64,000 nucleotides of DNA from Manis javanica (Eukaryota; Chordata; Mammalia; Pholidota; Manidae), in the NCBI RefSeq assembly GCF_040802235.1, contig NC_133170.1:2495001-2559000 (forward strand), written 5' to 3'. Position 1 is the stretch's first letter, and each line of letters starts with the position of its first letter. Shown one piece after another: positions 32,270 through 45,000 of this stretch. A program made the position numbers and the translations under genes. The notes under the pieces are model-generated. The model was not told the origin of the DNA. It was given only the letters and a program-made list of their open reading frames with translations, and did not search any database.

Positions 32270-34330
32270 ACGTCATATTCTGTAAGTTAAAGGTGTGCAG
32301 CTTATTAATTTGATACATTTACATATTATGATTACTGTTGTGATATATATCACATTACATACTTACAGTATGATATTATTACCTATATTCATTATGCTGA
32401 ATATTCAATGTCTATGGCTTATTTACTAGTTGTTACAAGATGGTGCCCTTAAGCACCATCAATCTTATTTCCCCACTCCTCAGTCCCTGTAAACACCAAT
32501 GTACTTTTTGGTTATTTTTTTTAACAGGTTTGACTTTTTTTAGATTTCACATGGACGTGATATCATACAGTATTTATCTACCTTGTCTCACTTAGCATAA
32601 TGTGTTCCATGTAGTTGTAAATGACAGACTGGTCTCCTTTCTCGTGGCTGAACACTATTCCACTGTGTGATATACACATCTCTTTCATCCATTCTTCCAT
32701 TGACAGGCATTTGGATTGTTTCCATGTCTTTGCTATTGTAAACAAGGCTGTGTTAAATATGGGAGTGCATATATCTCATCCAAATCTTGCTTTCATGTCC
32801 TTTGGGCAAATACCCAGAAGTGGGACTGCTGGATTGTACAGCAGATCTATTTTTAATTTTGAGGACCCTCCATGTTGGTTTCCATAGTGGCTGGGCTCAT
32901 TCCCACCCACACCCCCACCCATGGTGTATGAGGCTCCCTTTCAACCACAGCCTCACCAGCACCTGCTGTCTCTTGCCTTCTTGCTGATGTGAGACGACGA
33001 CACCTCACAGTGGTTTTGATTCGCATTTCCCTGATGGTCAGTGATGTGGAGCATCTTCCATTGTGTGTTGGCCAGTTTGATGTCCTGTTTAGAAAAATGT
33101 GTACTTAGTCCTGCCTATATTTTAATTGGATTGTTTTCTGTTACTAAGTTATATATTTCTTATGTATTTTGGATATTAGCCCCTTAGCCAATATATAGTT
33201 TGCAAAAATGTTCTCCTACTCGGTAGGCTATGGTTCGGTTCATTGCTTCTTTTTGCTGTGCAGAAAATGTTGAGTTGAATGTCATCCCATGTGTTGATTT
33301 TTTATTTTGTTGTTTGTGCTTTTGGTAAATGTCTAAAAATCATTGCCAAGCCCAGTATCAGTTAGCTCTTCCCTACGTTTTAGGGTATCAGGTCTTATGT
33401 TTAAGTGTTTGAGCCATTTCAAGTTTCATGACTGGTGTGAGATAAGGGGTCCAGTTTCATAGTTCTTCATGTGTTTCCCCAGTTTTCCCAACACTGTGTG
33501 TTGACGAGAGTATCCTTACCCGTTGGGTGTTCCTGGCTCCCTTGTCAAATATTAGTGGACCATTTATGCTGGTGTTTAATTATGAGCTCTCTGTTCTGTT
33601 CTATTGGCTATTTCTGTGAGTACCACACCTCTTACACGACTGTGGCTTTGTAGTATAGTTTGAAATTAGGATGTGATAACTCTGGCTTTGTTCTTTTGAT
33701 CTCAGAATGGATTTGGCTATTCGGGGTCTTTTGTGGTCCCACACAGACTTTAGGATTGCTTTTCTATTTCCGTGAAGAATGCCTTCGGTATTTTCATGGG
33801 GACTGCGCCGACTCTGTAGGTAGCTTTGGGTAGCATGGCTGTTTTAACTATGTTAATTCTTCTGGTCCATGAATACAGGGTGTCTTTCCATTTGTTTGCA
33901 TCTTCAATTTCTTTTAGTAAAGTCTTGTAGTTTTTATTGTGCAGATCTTTCACTTCCATGGTTAAATTTATACCCAAGTAATTTATTGTCTTTGATGCTA
34001 TTATGAATGGGACAGTTTTCTTTCTCCTTCTTAGGCTTTATCATTAGTGAAAGAAAGCAACTGATCTATATGTTAATTTCATATCTTGCCACTTTACTGA
34101 TATCATTAACTAATTCCAAGTTTTTTTTTAATTGACTCTTTGGAATTTTCTATGCATAAAATCATCAGCAAATAGAGACAATTCTCCTTCTTACTTTCCA
34201 CTTTGGGTGCCTTTTATTACTTTGTCTTGCCTAATCACTCTGGCTAAGACTTCCAGTCCTATGCCTTGAATAGGAGTGGTGAGAGTGGGCATCCTTGTCT
34301 AATTCCTGATCTTAGAGGGAAAGCTTTCTT
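32270..34330 (-). mobile_element. L1 3' UTR and ORF2 C-terminal half, inverted
   Basis: The plus strand reads an inverted L1. 3' UTR blocks ('cttattaatttgatacatttacatatt', 'caatcttatttccccactcc') precede 'gactttttttagatttcacatgg' and 'ctcgtggctgaacactattccactgtgtga' (32641-32670), the inverted end of ORF2. It runs through the post-RT region to the RT block 'cttgtctaattcctgatcttagagggaaagctttctta' (34293-34330). The breakpoint lies in the same block as the deletion junction near 13780. Overall length is about 2.06 kb, 5'-truncated. Confidence 0.88.
33750..33977 (-). pseudogene. L1 ORF2 remnant
   Basis: The minus-strand frame starts '[20 protein letters not shown]' and goes on with '[20 protein letters not shown]', 'PKATYR' and 'FFTEIEK', which is the well-known 'GINL ... 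[10 protein letters not shown] ... RINIVKM ... LPK' stretch of L1 ORF2p downstream of the RT core. Stops close it on both sides. Confidence 0.9.
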
Positions 34331-36063
34331 AGTAATAATTAGATACAAACAGCATCAACTGAAAAAGGCTTACAAATGGTCTTATAGAACAAGAGATTCT
34401 GAACTGGAAGCTTCCTGCTCTCAGCTCTATTTCTGAGAATAATAGCTGAATAAAAGCGTAACACGAGCCCGATAGTTAGAAAAGATAATTGTGTTTGTAG
34501 GTGTGGGCATTCACACAGTTCACACAGACATACTGTGTAGGAATGATTTCTATCATGTAGGGTGATGGGTTTGAAAAAGTCAGTTGGTAATTAATAACCC
34601 TCAGGGGGGGTTAATTGTTATTTTCCATTTTTATGAGCTTCCTTCTGAAGTCCAATAAATAGTTAATGAATCATTCAGTAGCTAAGGAGAAGAAAGCTAT
34701 ATTAATCAGTGCCTTTTGTACAAAATTGTTTTTTTTTATTATGACACTGATGTTTGCTGGTATCCAGGAAAGCAGTCCCAAAGCAATCTTAATAGATCCT
34801 ACAAAGGGAGGTATATGTATGCAATAGATGGAAGTACGATCATGGAATTCTCAAAGGGTAAGTGGATGTGTATTTTAGAACAGATAATTGAAAAAGGCAT
34901 CCTATATATTTGAACACTGCTCACTGATAACTAAAGAGTTCTTAAAACCTAAGGAATGGGATCATTTAACAACACATAGAGTGACTGGATTTCTGAATTC
35001 ACTTAAAGGGCTAACATCACCATTCCCAAAGCAAGAGTTACATCATTTCTGTGGGGTGGCACCTATTCATTTCTTCCCTTCTCTTCTTAATATTCCAAAT
35101 CTCATTTTTGGTTGTAATGTTTTCTGGTCATTTGCTATGTCATTTCCCAGAAACCCTGGCCAATTTAAAAGGGTAAAAATTTGTACTTTCTGATTTGAAA
35201 TTTTAACATCACATGGATCTCACACTGAACTCTGCCCAGTGGACGTGAGGGTCACTCCGTGGTAACAGACAACTTGGAGTGAAGAATTTATGGAGGAAGG
35301 TAAGTGCTATTTGTAAGACCTATAGCTGTTGATAAGCATGAAAAACAGTTGAAAAGTATATAATTAATGTCCTGAGCTTACCAAACTCCCTCTTACTCAG
35401 AGATAGCTTGAGGCAAAGTGAGAATTTCAGAAGTTAATACAGCAAACAGAGCTCTAATCTCTAACCTACATGAGGATGATCAGGCCCCGAAAATATCCTT
35501 TAGGTTACAGAGACAGAATTGCCACAATTGGTGAGAACATTCCACTTATATTAGTAATTCTTGTATTATTAATAACATAATACATTAATAATACTGACTT
35601 ACTGCTAAGAAAGTATTCCCTCTAAGATCAGGAATGGGATGGCAACAAGAATGTCTCACTAGTTAGGGGAGCCCAGGAACTGGGCTCGGGGTCACACAGG
35701 GCCCCCCGTCTGTGGAGGCCCAGCTCGCCTCCCTTCGGGTTCACAGTGACCTTTTGACCTTTGGATCTTCAGAATGAATTTTTTTTACCTGGGCGAAATT
35801 CTTTCAGAACTCTCAAGCATAATCCTGTCAGACTTCTCTCAAAGGTGTATTTTCACATATAAGAGGCAAATGATACTCCCAAACGGGAGTCAGCCCAGGG
35901 AAGGGAGAGTGTCTGCCCTGTGAGAGGTGATCACAGGCAGAATAGAGGTAACCTGCATATGGGGGTTAATGTGGGCGTGGGAATTGATATAAATGCCTAA
36001 ATGCTGCAAATTGCAATGCCCCAAATGTTTGCATAGATATTTTTCACCTTATCCATTTACATT
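34331..36063. other. Unique spacer, no gene recognised
   Basis: This is 1.7 kb of mostly AT-rich sequence. The adjacent plus frames at 34716-34913 and 34888-35193 have no domain resemblance. A short CpG-containing piece lies near 35680-35750. I see nothing else. Confidence 0.45.
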
Positions 36064-36245
36064 TTTAAATAGACTTTATTTTTTTTAGAGCAGTTTCAGG
36101 TTTACAGCAAAACTGAGCAGAAAGTGAACCCAGATACCCCCCGTCCCTGCACATGTTCCTCCCCATCGGCGTCCCTACCGCAGGGGCACACTGAGTACAA
36201 GGGACGCAAGTACACTGACAAGCCATTATCACCACAAGCCCAAAT
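36064..36245 (-). mobile_element. Old L1 3'-UTR end, inverted
   Basis: 'aatagactttattttttttagagcagtttcaggtttacagcaaaactgag' (36069-36118) is the classic inverted end of an old L1M-type 3' UTR. It is followed by 'cagatacccccc' and 'ccattatcaccac'. It corresponds to the first part of the copy at 27538-27978. Only about 180 bp is recognisable. Confidence 0.7.
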
Positions 36246-36398
36246 TCCTTCTTGTTCTCTCTTCCTCCTTTAAAAAAAAATCCATTTCTATTCCCTTCAG
36301 GCCTACTTTTATTTCAATGTTTCAGAAGTTTCCAATTATTTAAATAATAGGTTTTGACAGCAAGATGAAATAGTATGTGTCTCTTAGCCTTGGTCTCA

Positions 36399-36836
36399 TT
36401 ATCCACCTTTCTTCAAAGTACTGAGGGCAGAGAATTCTAGGTGAGTTAGTTCAGGCACAGAAGGTGCCTGCTCATCTGCTGCTATCAAACGGAAGCTCCT
36501 AGCCAAGACGCAGCACGACTGATACATGTCTCTGGTCTTTCTATCAATCACTTGATGGAAAAACGTATTAATGTACTTCAGGAGCCAGAATCGCATCCTG
36601 AGGCCCGACTGGTTCTCATAGGCCTTTATTCGATCACAAGGGTGGAGTCGCTCTGTCTGGCAACCAAACCCTCTCTGTGTGCAGTCGCTCAGCGCAAGCA
36701 GCTTGCATCTCAATTCTCTGCCGCCTGCACACCTTGCGGTGTCTGCCTGGGGCTGGGGGGCGGTAAGCCCTTTCTGACATGACTTTTGGCTGTGAGCAGC
36801 ATGCATTTCACCCTCTTGCATGACCTCTCCGAACAC
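36399..36836 (-). other. Unassigned 145-codon open frame, possible exon or old pseudogene
   Basis: This is one of the longest open frames outside L1/L2 DNA. The C-terminal half has a protein-like composition (for example 'MRFWLLKYINTFFHQVIDRK' and 'VLARSFRLIAADEQ'), while the N-terminal half is cysteine-rich and irregular. I do not recognise a family. No clear upstream promoter, start context or splice pair is visible, and an overlapping plus-strand frame (36552-36782) exists too. It may be chance. It is listed so that it can be checked. Confidence 0.15.
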
Positions 36837-37519
36837 TGATTCTCACCACACTGAATTCTGCACCACTCAGGGCCACTGGAAGACTGACGCGAGTTGCTAT
36901 ATGCAGGGCCCGCCTGGAGGGCATTGCGTGGCTGTCGCTGACCTGCCTCTTCCCTCGTCAATCACTGTGTCCTCAGGAGCACCACTGGTGTGATGCTGGC
37001 GCCAGGTGAGCTCTGTGGGAAGACATCATAGGACAGTGAGTTTGTGCCTTGTGAAGTAAAGGGCTGAATTCAAAATAGTAAAACGATAAAGACTATTTCT
37101 CCACAGTTGGTGAAACACAAAGCGTGAAAGTCTAAATCTGTCCAATGTGAGAAGTGTCATTTATGCCCGACTTACCTGTAAGTAGCTCAGCTCTCTGCTC
37201 CTCTCCCTCCCCCCTGGGCCTTGTCTCCCTCAGACGTGGCCTCCTTAGGGAGGCCTGTCCTGACCTCTGAAGTGCGAGGGAGGACTGAGCCACAGTGGGA
37301 AATGCAGCCCAGGACGGGGCTGGCGTGGCCCCGGTGAATGGCGGAAACGGCCAGGGTGGCGGTGGGTCCACCTGCTGGATTTTCCTTGTGATTGGTTACG
37401 CGTCCCTCAGCCTGCAGCCCCGACGGTTACGGGGCTCCACACTCGATGTGCTGGGGTCGTATCAGGAGGGGACCCAGGTAAACACCTCCTGCTCACACCG
37501 CCCTGCTGCTGCTTCTCAG
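36837..37519. other. GC-rich spacer, possible short L2 piece
   Basis: 'cagacgtggcctccttagggaggcctgtcctgacc' (37231-37265) resembles the L2 block 'gtgaggccttccctgacc', so about 37195-37285 may be a plus-strand L2 piece. The 144-codon plus frame at 37295-37729 has no recognisable motif and runs on into inverted L2 sequence, so it is treated as chance. Confidence 0.35.
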
Positions 37520-37800
37520 TCATTCATTCGCTCCTGGAACACCCGCCCTCTCGTGCATTCAGTCTACCTCCGGAGAGGGCGAGGCACCCACTATGTGCCA
37601 GGCATTGAACCACGACCGCTGGGGAAGCGATGGGGAGGCAGGCAATCCCTCCCGTGCAGAGCTTCGCCCTCATGGTGCAAACCACAAGCCGAAATACATA
37701 AACCGATCTTTGCTAGAGCAGGGAGCTGAAAGGCTGATTTTCATAAGACAGTCAAGAAAAGCCTCTTTCAGGGGCAGAATCAGCCCTACATCCCTTCAGA
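37520..37800 (-). mobile_element. L2 LINE 3' end, inverted
   Basis: 'cattcattcgctcctggaacacc' (37520) is followed by 'gaggcacccactatgtgccaggcattgaaccacgac' (37581-37616), 'agcttcgccctcatggtgcaaacc' (37661) and 'gccgaaatacataaacc' (37688). The later part 'caagaaaagcctctttcaggggc' (37752) corresponds to 'aggaaggcttccctgagg'. The order fits an inverted L2 3' end. Confidence 0.55.
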
Positions 37801-39084
37801 AGATCTGCAGCCGCAAAGGAGCTCCAGCTTCAGCTCGCCCACGGGAAGGGAAACGCCTGCTTCCATGGAGAAGAAAATGTTTTAGGAGCATGGGCGTCAC
37901 AGTGGCTTGTACCCAACCTGTTTTCTGAATTTATCTGAAGAGGCGAATGACATGGTTTAGCAAACTGAATACATTATAAGTAGTAAAAAGGGCCCAAGTT
38001 TTAGATACTGGTTGGTTGAAAGATTGGTAGATTCCCTTTACTTTTCTGGGCCTTACATCTTCCTAAAAATAATAAAGACAATAAAAATATCTACCGTATT
38101 AAGCCCTGGAGTTACCCTTCTACATGTAGCCATGGCACACTGGTACAAAATATCTAATCATAATCTAAAACATTTTGTGAGAAATACCTAACTGGGTGAT
38201 ATGAGCCTGATTAAAGTGTCAAAGACTCACAGTCTCAGAGAGGTTTTCGTTTATTGTTAGATATGATCCAGTGAAAAGGAAACATGACCTCAGCTCTAAC
38301 TGTATCCCGGCACCATCTCCCACTCCCTCCTTAGAAAGGCCCATCTGTTGGCCACCAAAGTGTCAAATATATTTTGAAGAGCCTTGGATTAATAGAATCA
38401 TCAAGACATACAGGTAGGAAGAAGGGGTGGGTGCCAACAGTGTATGTGGTTTCAGTGGCACTAACACTGTTTGTAACCATTGTTCCTAGGAAAGAGCAGG
38501 ACAGAGAGGGGACACACATGTCTGCTGGACCAGCTGTGGGTGTCGCTGGTCTTTGTCAGCCCTACTAACAAACTTTCTGGCTTCCTTCCCTTTCCGTGGT
38601 CCCGTGTCACTGATCCACAGCCTCGCCTCTAGCTACATCAAGATCTAGCCATTAGTTTTTTTTTTCTGTGATAAAGAATATTTTTCATGTGATCACCTAA
38701 TGAGAGGAGGCGAAATGCTGGCGATTCCTAATTGATAAATACCCAGGAGTATGCGGAGCGCTACAGGCCACGGGCCCTGAATTCTGAATGGCTATCAGGC
38801 TCAGGCCTACGGCACAACCGGATCAACCCCGAGCACTGTGGGTCCTTGCGGGACCGCTCATGTCCACGACTGGCACACCCTGTTCATGGCCCCTTTGGGA
38901 GCTCTAGCTCTGCTGAGAATTCAGATGCTTTTGAAAGCTGGTAAAATGTGAAAGGTCTCCCAGCTCTGATCAGTATAATTTGTCCTATTTCTTATGGAGT
39001 AAGTCACTACCAGGCTGGGCAAATTAGCTCAGCATGTCAAAAACTAGGTCCAGTAATGACAATAATAACAAAAACAAAGAGGAT
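37801..39084. other. Mostly unique spacer
   Basis: A weak MIR-like piece is at 37990-38115. Elsewhere no gene or repeat is recognised, and the CpG-containing part near 38750-38880 has only short frames. Confidence 0.4.
37990..38115 (+). mobile_element. Possible MIR SINE
   Basis: 'ttccctttacttttctgggccttacatcttcctaaaaataataaagacaataaaaatatctacc' has the layout of the MIR core ('cttaacctctctgggcctcagtttcctcatctgtaaaatgggaataataatatctacc'). Confidence 0.5.
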
Positions 39085-39225
39085 TTTGGAAGAAGAGCCA
39101 GATTCCAAGCCTAGTTCTGAACTCCTCTGGAGTCTCGGGTAAGTACCTCTTATACTAGTTGCCATATTTGTAAAACAGGAGTCCTAAGCCTGCCTACCTT
39201 CTAGTTGTGTGGAGGGGTCTGTCTG
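39085..39225 (+). mobile_element. MIR SINE
   Basis: 'gaagagccagattccaagcctagttctgaac' (39090-39120) corresponds to 'ggagccagactgcctgggttcgaatcctgg'. 'tctcgggtaagtacct' and 'catatttgtaaaacaggagtcctaagcctgcctacctt' (39163-39200) correspond to 'cttgggcaagttact' and 'catctgtaaaatgggg ... tacctacctc'. Confidence 0.6.
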
Positions 39226-41394
39226 CTGAAAGCATGTGTGCCCTACAGTCGGGCATGTGACAGAATGTACAGCCAGGATCGGTATCTCCCCAGGCTGGCC
39301 GGCCACGTGGGCAGTCTGCATGGCCCCCGGATCCTGGGGCCCAGGCAGTCACAGGAAGGGGACGGGTTGGTGCACTTTGTTCTCTGGAGGTCTAAATTTG
39401 CAACCATGAAGGGAAAGAAAGGCCATGTCTTTATAACCACAGCAGAGTAGAGAATGTAAAACTGAATGGGACAAATGCTAACAGTGTTAAGCCTGAGTTA
39501 CTGAAGTAATTGCCCACATCTACCCTTACTTTAGGGTATGACTCTTGAATTCTCTCCAGTGTAGGAATCACACGCTTCAGTCCGTTCAGGAGACTTGAGC
39601 CCCAGTTGCAGGGAGAGCATGAAGCAGCCCTGAGGCTCTGAGCCGAAGTTCTCCAGGGAAACCACCTCCTGATTCATAAATGCCCATCACCAGAATTCTC
39701 TGCAGTTTTCCACACATGACATTTCTCTGTGTTCAAAACATAATAATACTAAGCATCTGCGGGACAGTGAATTGATACCAACATCAAAACATAAACACAT
39801 GAAGTAACAGGATTTTATAAGTTCTGCTTTTCATATTTTCTTTTTCATAATCTATAAAAAGAGTATAGGATAAGCAAAATGGTTGTCTCCTTCTAACTAC
39901 AGAGTTTTAGCTCTTTCAACTGCATTAATCCTTCAAGATCCTCCCTCATAGTTTATAATATCATTTAAATTTTACTCCAGACATTTACCCTTTCCATATG
40001 TCCCTCGCAGGAAACGTGCCTGAGAACAGAAATTCAGGGAGACACGTGATACCCAATAATATAAAACATTTCAAAGGGAACAAAAAGAACATTCTGATGA
40101 AAACACTTGGTGGACTTGGTTTTAGTCAAATATTATCAAAGTGTCATTCCTGCGGTAACCATTATTTTACTTCCAAGGGTTTATTTTTCCTGACATTTTT
40201 TGAATGCTCTTATATTAAGAATAACAAAGGTTATTCTTTCAAGTCTTATTTCAAAAATATATAGCTGAAGTCCCTTCTCCAATTAGACTTTCCACCAGCA
40301 TTTTCTGAAGCCATAGGCATTATTTGATAGAAAAGTACCATTGTTAGGACTCCAGAACCTCATAGTAGATGAGATACTGCTGAAGTTTACGTGTCACGTC
40401 ATTTAAAAGATGAAAACTGACATAGAACACTGAAGGGGATCCATCAGATGATTATTAAGTATTTTTGACAGTTTGCATTTTAATCGTGGGACTGTAAGTA
40501 ATGGTTAGTTTCTGAAAAATTCAGCCAGTCATATGTCTATGTATCAACAGAGAAGTATTGCTTCTGGACATACTTCTATGGCCCAGATGTGTGAGTGAGG
40601 GATGTATGGTGACTCTGGGCTGGAACTTTGGATTAGGTAACGGGATGGAATGGGACAGGAAAGACTTAAGATGCCTCCTTTAGACAATCTTACAACAATA
40701 AGGAAACTGTGCCGGTGGAAACCCTCTTCATAGGCAGGAAGGCTTTATCTTCTGGACTTTCACATCAGAACATCTTTAGGACTTAAATTATTTATGCACT
40801 AACATTCTTAAAGTTTTTGCCAATAAAATGGATTTTCTTACGCTACCCAGACATTTAAATACACTCACGATAAGGATGACAAGCATGTCAGGAGCCGCCC
40901 GTCTCATCCCTCCTCGACATCCTGCAGGCACCCCCTGCCGAGTGGGCTGCTTAGTTTTCTGTGTCCCCTTGGCTGGGCCGTGGTCCCCCACTGTTGGGTC
41001 AAACCACAGACATGTTGCTGTGAAGATGCTTAACATGTACAATCAGCAGCTGTGGAGTAAAGCCCTCCCTATTGTGGGCTGCACCGACGGAGCTGCAGGC
41101 CTGCAGAGCTAAGGCCGACGTGTGCAAGATGCCCCCGGACAGCACGATCAGCTTGCCCGCTTCCCTCCCACTGGCCCACCGTCCCTACTCTACACTTTTC
41201 CAGCCCCTCCTCTCCCACGTCTCAGTGAATAATACCAACTGCGACTTGGTGCTAAAGTCAGATAGATATTTAGGCCATTCTTGATTTTTCTTTTCCTTTA
41301 CCCCCCCCGCACCCAAACATCACTGTTTACCACTATTACCACTGTTTACCACTGAAAGACACATCTTGTTTGCACACTATTCCCCATTTCTTCT
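39226..41394. other. Unique spacer, no gene recognised
   Basis: This is about 2.2 kb without a recognisable repeat or gene. Moderately GC-rich pieces near 39290-39380 and 40890-41110 carry only short overlapping frames. Confidence 0.45.
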
Positions 41395-42030
41395 GTGCTC
41401 ACCCCGGTCCACGATGCCAGTGTCTGGCCTGGACGATCGCCATGGCCTCCTGCAAGGTCTCCTATGCCATCTTCGTCCACTAGGCTGGTTGATCATTCAA
41501 AGGCCTCACATCAGACACAGAACAAGGCCCACATTATTAACCATGGCTGACAAGCCCAGCATTATCTGATCCTCAGTCTGACCCTATTTATCCCTTCAGC
41601 CTCATGTCAAGCTGGTAAGCTGCTGCTCACTGCCTGAGGCTCTCTCCTCCACACCCCAACCCAGCTTTCCACATGGGCTCTTCCCCACCCCAGGGCTGCA
41701 TCCCCTGCTCTCCCCACTGCCTGAAAGCGTCCCCAATACGTCCTGACCCCTTTCCTGGCACTTAATCAGAGGGCCAGTAGGGAGTTCACCCAGAACTCAC
41801 CCCAAAGAGACATGTTCTGTCTGGGAGGCTTTAAAAACATTTCCTTCTTGATGTATTATATAATTTGTAAATATTTTATTTATTAGTCTACGTATTTGTA
41901 TTTCTTACCACCACTGGAAGATAAGGTCTGGAAGTGGATGAATGTATCTATCATGTTCATTTTTGTGATCCCAGCAAAATCCCAATTCCTGAAACATAGG
42001 AAGCATTTTAAATGTGCTTTAAAGGAAATA
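41395..42030 (+). mobile_element. L2 LINE 3' region
   Basis: This is the most complete plus-strand L2 here. 'ccggtccacgatgccagtgtctggcctggacgatcgccatggcctcctgcaaggtctcc' (41404-41462) matches the 'ctggattactgcaatagcctcctaactggtctccc' block. 'tggctgacaagcccagcattatctgatc' (41544-41571) matches 'cctacaaggccctacatgatctg'. Later parts are 'ctggaagataaggtctggaagtgg' (41915) and 'gtgatcccagcaaaatcccaattcctgaaacataggaagca' (41966-42006). Only 3'-UTR-like sequence is present. Confidence 0.65.
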
Positions 42031-45000
42031 AGTTATTCCATTTGCCTGAAAAAAACGCTCCTTTAGCTGCAAGCTCTTCCCCTACTATTCCCTGTGTCAC
42101 TAGACCAACAGCCATTTCTCTGACAAAAACATTTTGAATTTTGACACAGATATCCAGGAAAATGAAACAAAATTGGCACAGGAAAATAGAACTTTATATC
42201 TCATGTGGGTAGCCTGAAAGATTTGGTTTGGATTTTGGATAGATGCCTAGCTAGTTAGCTAGATGAAAGGTAGATAGGTAAATAGATCTAGTTATTTAAA
42301 AAAATATTATATAAATAAATGTAATTTACATTTATATTACATTTGATGGGTATATAGATAAAATGCATACATTATGGCACAATAACACACTAGAAAAATA
42401 TACTTTTCTGAAAATTGCAGTTATAAAGACCACACTGTAACAGGAGGAAATATTATGACATGGTATTCCGTTAAAATCTATAATGCAAACTGGCCATTGC
42501 AATACAACCACAGGCATATACAATGTGTATATGCATATAAATAAGGCAAGTCGCTGGCAAACATAAAAGTAGTTGTATTAGAGTTTATTATAATATACTT
42601 ATTACATCTTCAAAATTATATTCATGTTTTATATAATCTCTTCTACATAAAAGCAAAAATAAGGACAAAGTGTACAATAAAAACCTCCCAAGAAATTATT
42701 GTTAAGTCAATCTTAAAAGCTGAGTCATACCAGGCTACAGGTAACAAATTTTCCTGCTGGCGGCTACAGGCACTTGAGCAGTAGTGTATCTGGGGCCATG
42801 TAAGAAGAGGTGGTTCTTAAAACAGGAGATAAAAGAGCCATTTCAGGCAATTTAAGTCAGGTATATTTTTCATAAACATTGCTGATATCTAGCCATTTGG
42901 TCTTCTATCTAGTCCCCAAACCAGCACAGCCAGAGAAACAAAATAAAAGATGAACCTTGAAGCCTGCATCCCATCAATCAAGACATGAAGATAATAAATG
43001 TTTGTCTCTTTGATGTAAAATTTTTATTTCATTATTAAAAATAGTGGAAAATAATGGTATTTCCATTTGAAACAAGTCTAAAGACCATCAACTCATTTTA
43101 TCTTTCATTATTTAGGTCAAGCATGATTCTGTGAGAGGTACTGTACCACCCAGGTGGCCCCAGTATGTGAAACGCAGTTCCCACGTTCATTAAAGACCCC
43201 AGTGGACAGCACGCCTTGGTCCTGGGGGTGGCCCCGCCCGCGGCCCGGGGCAGGGGGCGCTCAGAGGCAGGAGCCTGGCCTTCCAAGAAGAGCCCTCCGT
43301 CTGTCTGCAGAGGACATCTGTACCCCGGAGGATGCATAGGGTTTCACCAAACACAGAAGAGAGGGAAAGAACAAATGAAACAGAGGTTTTAAAATATCAT
43401 CATTCTTGACTGGAGGAGACACAAGATTAAAGAAAAGGAACTAGTATTTTCTTTTTCATACAGAACTGACTTGTCCATTAATAAGGACCCAGTAGTTCAT
43501 TTGTTCAGTTATATATACTTCACAATGGGCAAGGAATCTTATTAAACATATTAGAAAAATAAAAATAACATTCTTTGTTTAAAAACTTCAAGGCAAAAAT
43601 ATTACCAGAAGAGATCAGAATATACTTGGGCAGAAAGAAATGATTTGCTATTGCATAGGAGATTTTTTTAAAACGTGTTAGGTTCATGGCAAGTTGTATT
43701 CTACCTGCAGAGTGGCAGAAAACTGTTTTTGGATTTATTTTTAAAATATAACTTCAGCAGTTTAGTTTTCATATGTGCAATTGATTTGTTTTCCTTTTTA
43801 AATGCTGATGCTGTCATTACATGAGACAATAAATGTTAGTGAACAATGTAATTTTAATACAGAATAGCATCTGCTTCAAGGCAGTCAGAGCCACTTGTGA
43901 GAAATCTTTCATACCTAAATCATAAATACATGCTTCTTGTTATGCAAGCTCTCCCTGCTACAATATGGAAGGATCATGAAAATCATGGCCTTTTAATTAA
44001 TTTGATGTCTTGACATGGACAAAATGCAAGAAACATTAGCAAATTCGTAGAACACTTCAGACGTATACGTGTAATTAAAACCCGTTTCTATTTTGGAGAA
44101 ATGATGTCAGAAGCTTCACTGCCCACTTATGACCTCTTTTCCACGCGCATTTGCACGAGGGCAGTCTAACATCAGGTGCCCCGAGCGGTCGGGCCGACCG
44201 TGTGGGGGAAACACCACCACGCTCCTCGTCGGGGTTCCATGCCTCGATTCCACGGAGTTCTCCTAGTTCATGTGTTTTTCATTTTAAGTTCTGCCTCCTT
44301 GAATGCTATTTCCTCTCTGCTGGCTTTCACCAAGGTCAAAGGAATCTTCAGCAAATAAAAAATGCAAACAGCCAGTCACGTACTGGAAATCTGCCCACCC
44401 AGTGTCTAAAGAACCTTAACTTTAAAGTTAACGAGTTCATTTAGCCACAACCAAGTCAACAACAAGATTCTAATGGTCAAGAGCAAAGAACAATCATATG
44501 ATGTACTGAAGATATTAACTGTGATGACTTTAGCTAATGTCCCTCGTTTGTGTTCAGTCTCTGGGGACGTCCGTGGGGCCGCTCATCCCAGGGACAATCG
44601 CTCTCTAAACAGCATCCAGGCGAAAGATTCTCTCATTCACCTCGGAACACACCCGGCCCTCCGCTGCCTACAGGGCAGCTCTGCTCCACGACGTTCACCC
44701 AGAGGCAGAATGGGGCCCCCAGGATTCTCCTGCCAACAGACCAGCAGTGCGGCACAGCCTCAGGGGGGATCTCCGCCCTGCACGCATGCCCCCTCGCAGT
44801 ATCCGCGGGCCGGGAAGCCTGAACGTGACATGTGAATACGGCCTTGCAGAAACCTTCAGTGAAATTTTAAAAAGTCGTGTGCCCTGGGAATGGGAAGTGT
44901 CCAGTTACTCATCACCAGATAAAGAAGTGACCGGGATTCCATTTTCAAAGGAGCTACCCAATTACCCACACGCTTGCTGTCTCATTATGAACACATACAT

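Noticed and set aside
37295..37729. 144-codon plus-strand frame
   Set aside because: Low-complexity glycine-rich start and continuation into inverted L2 sequence; no motif.
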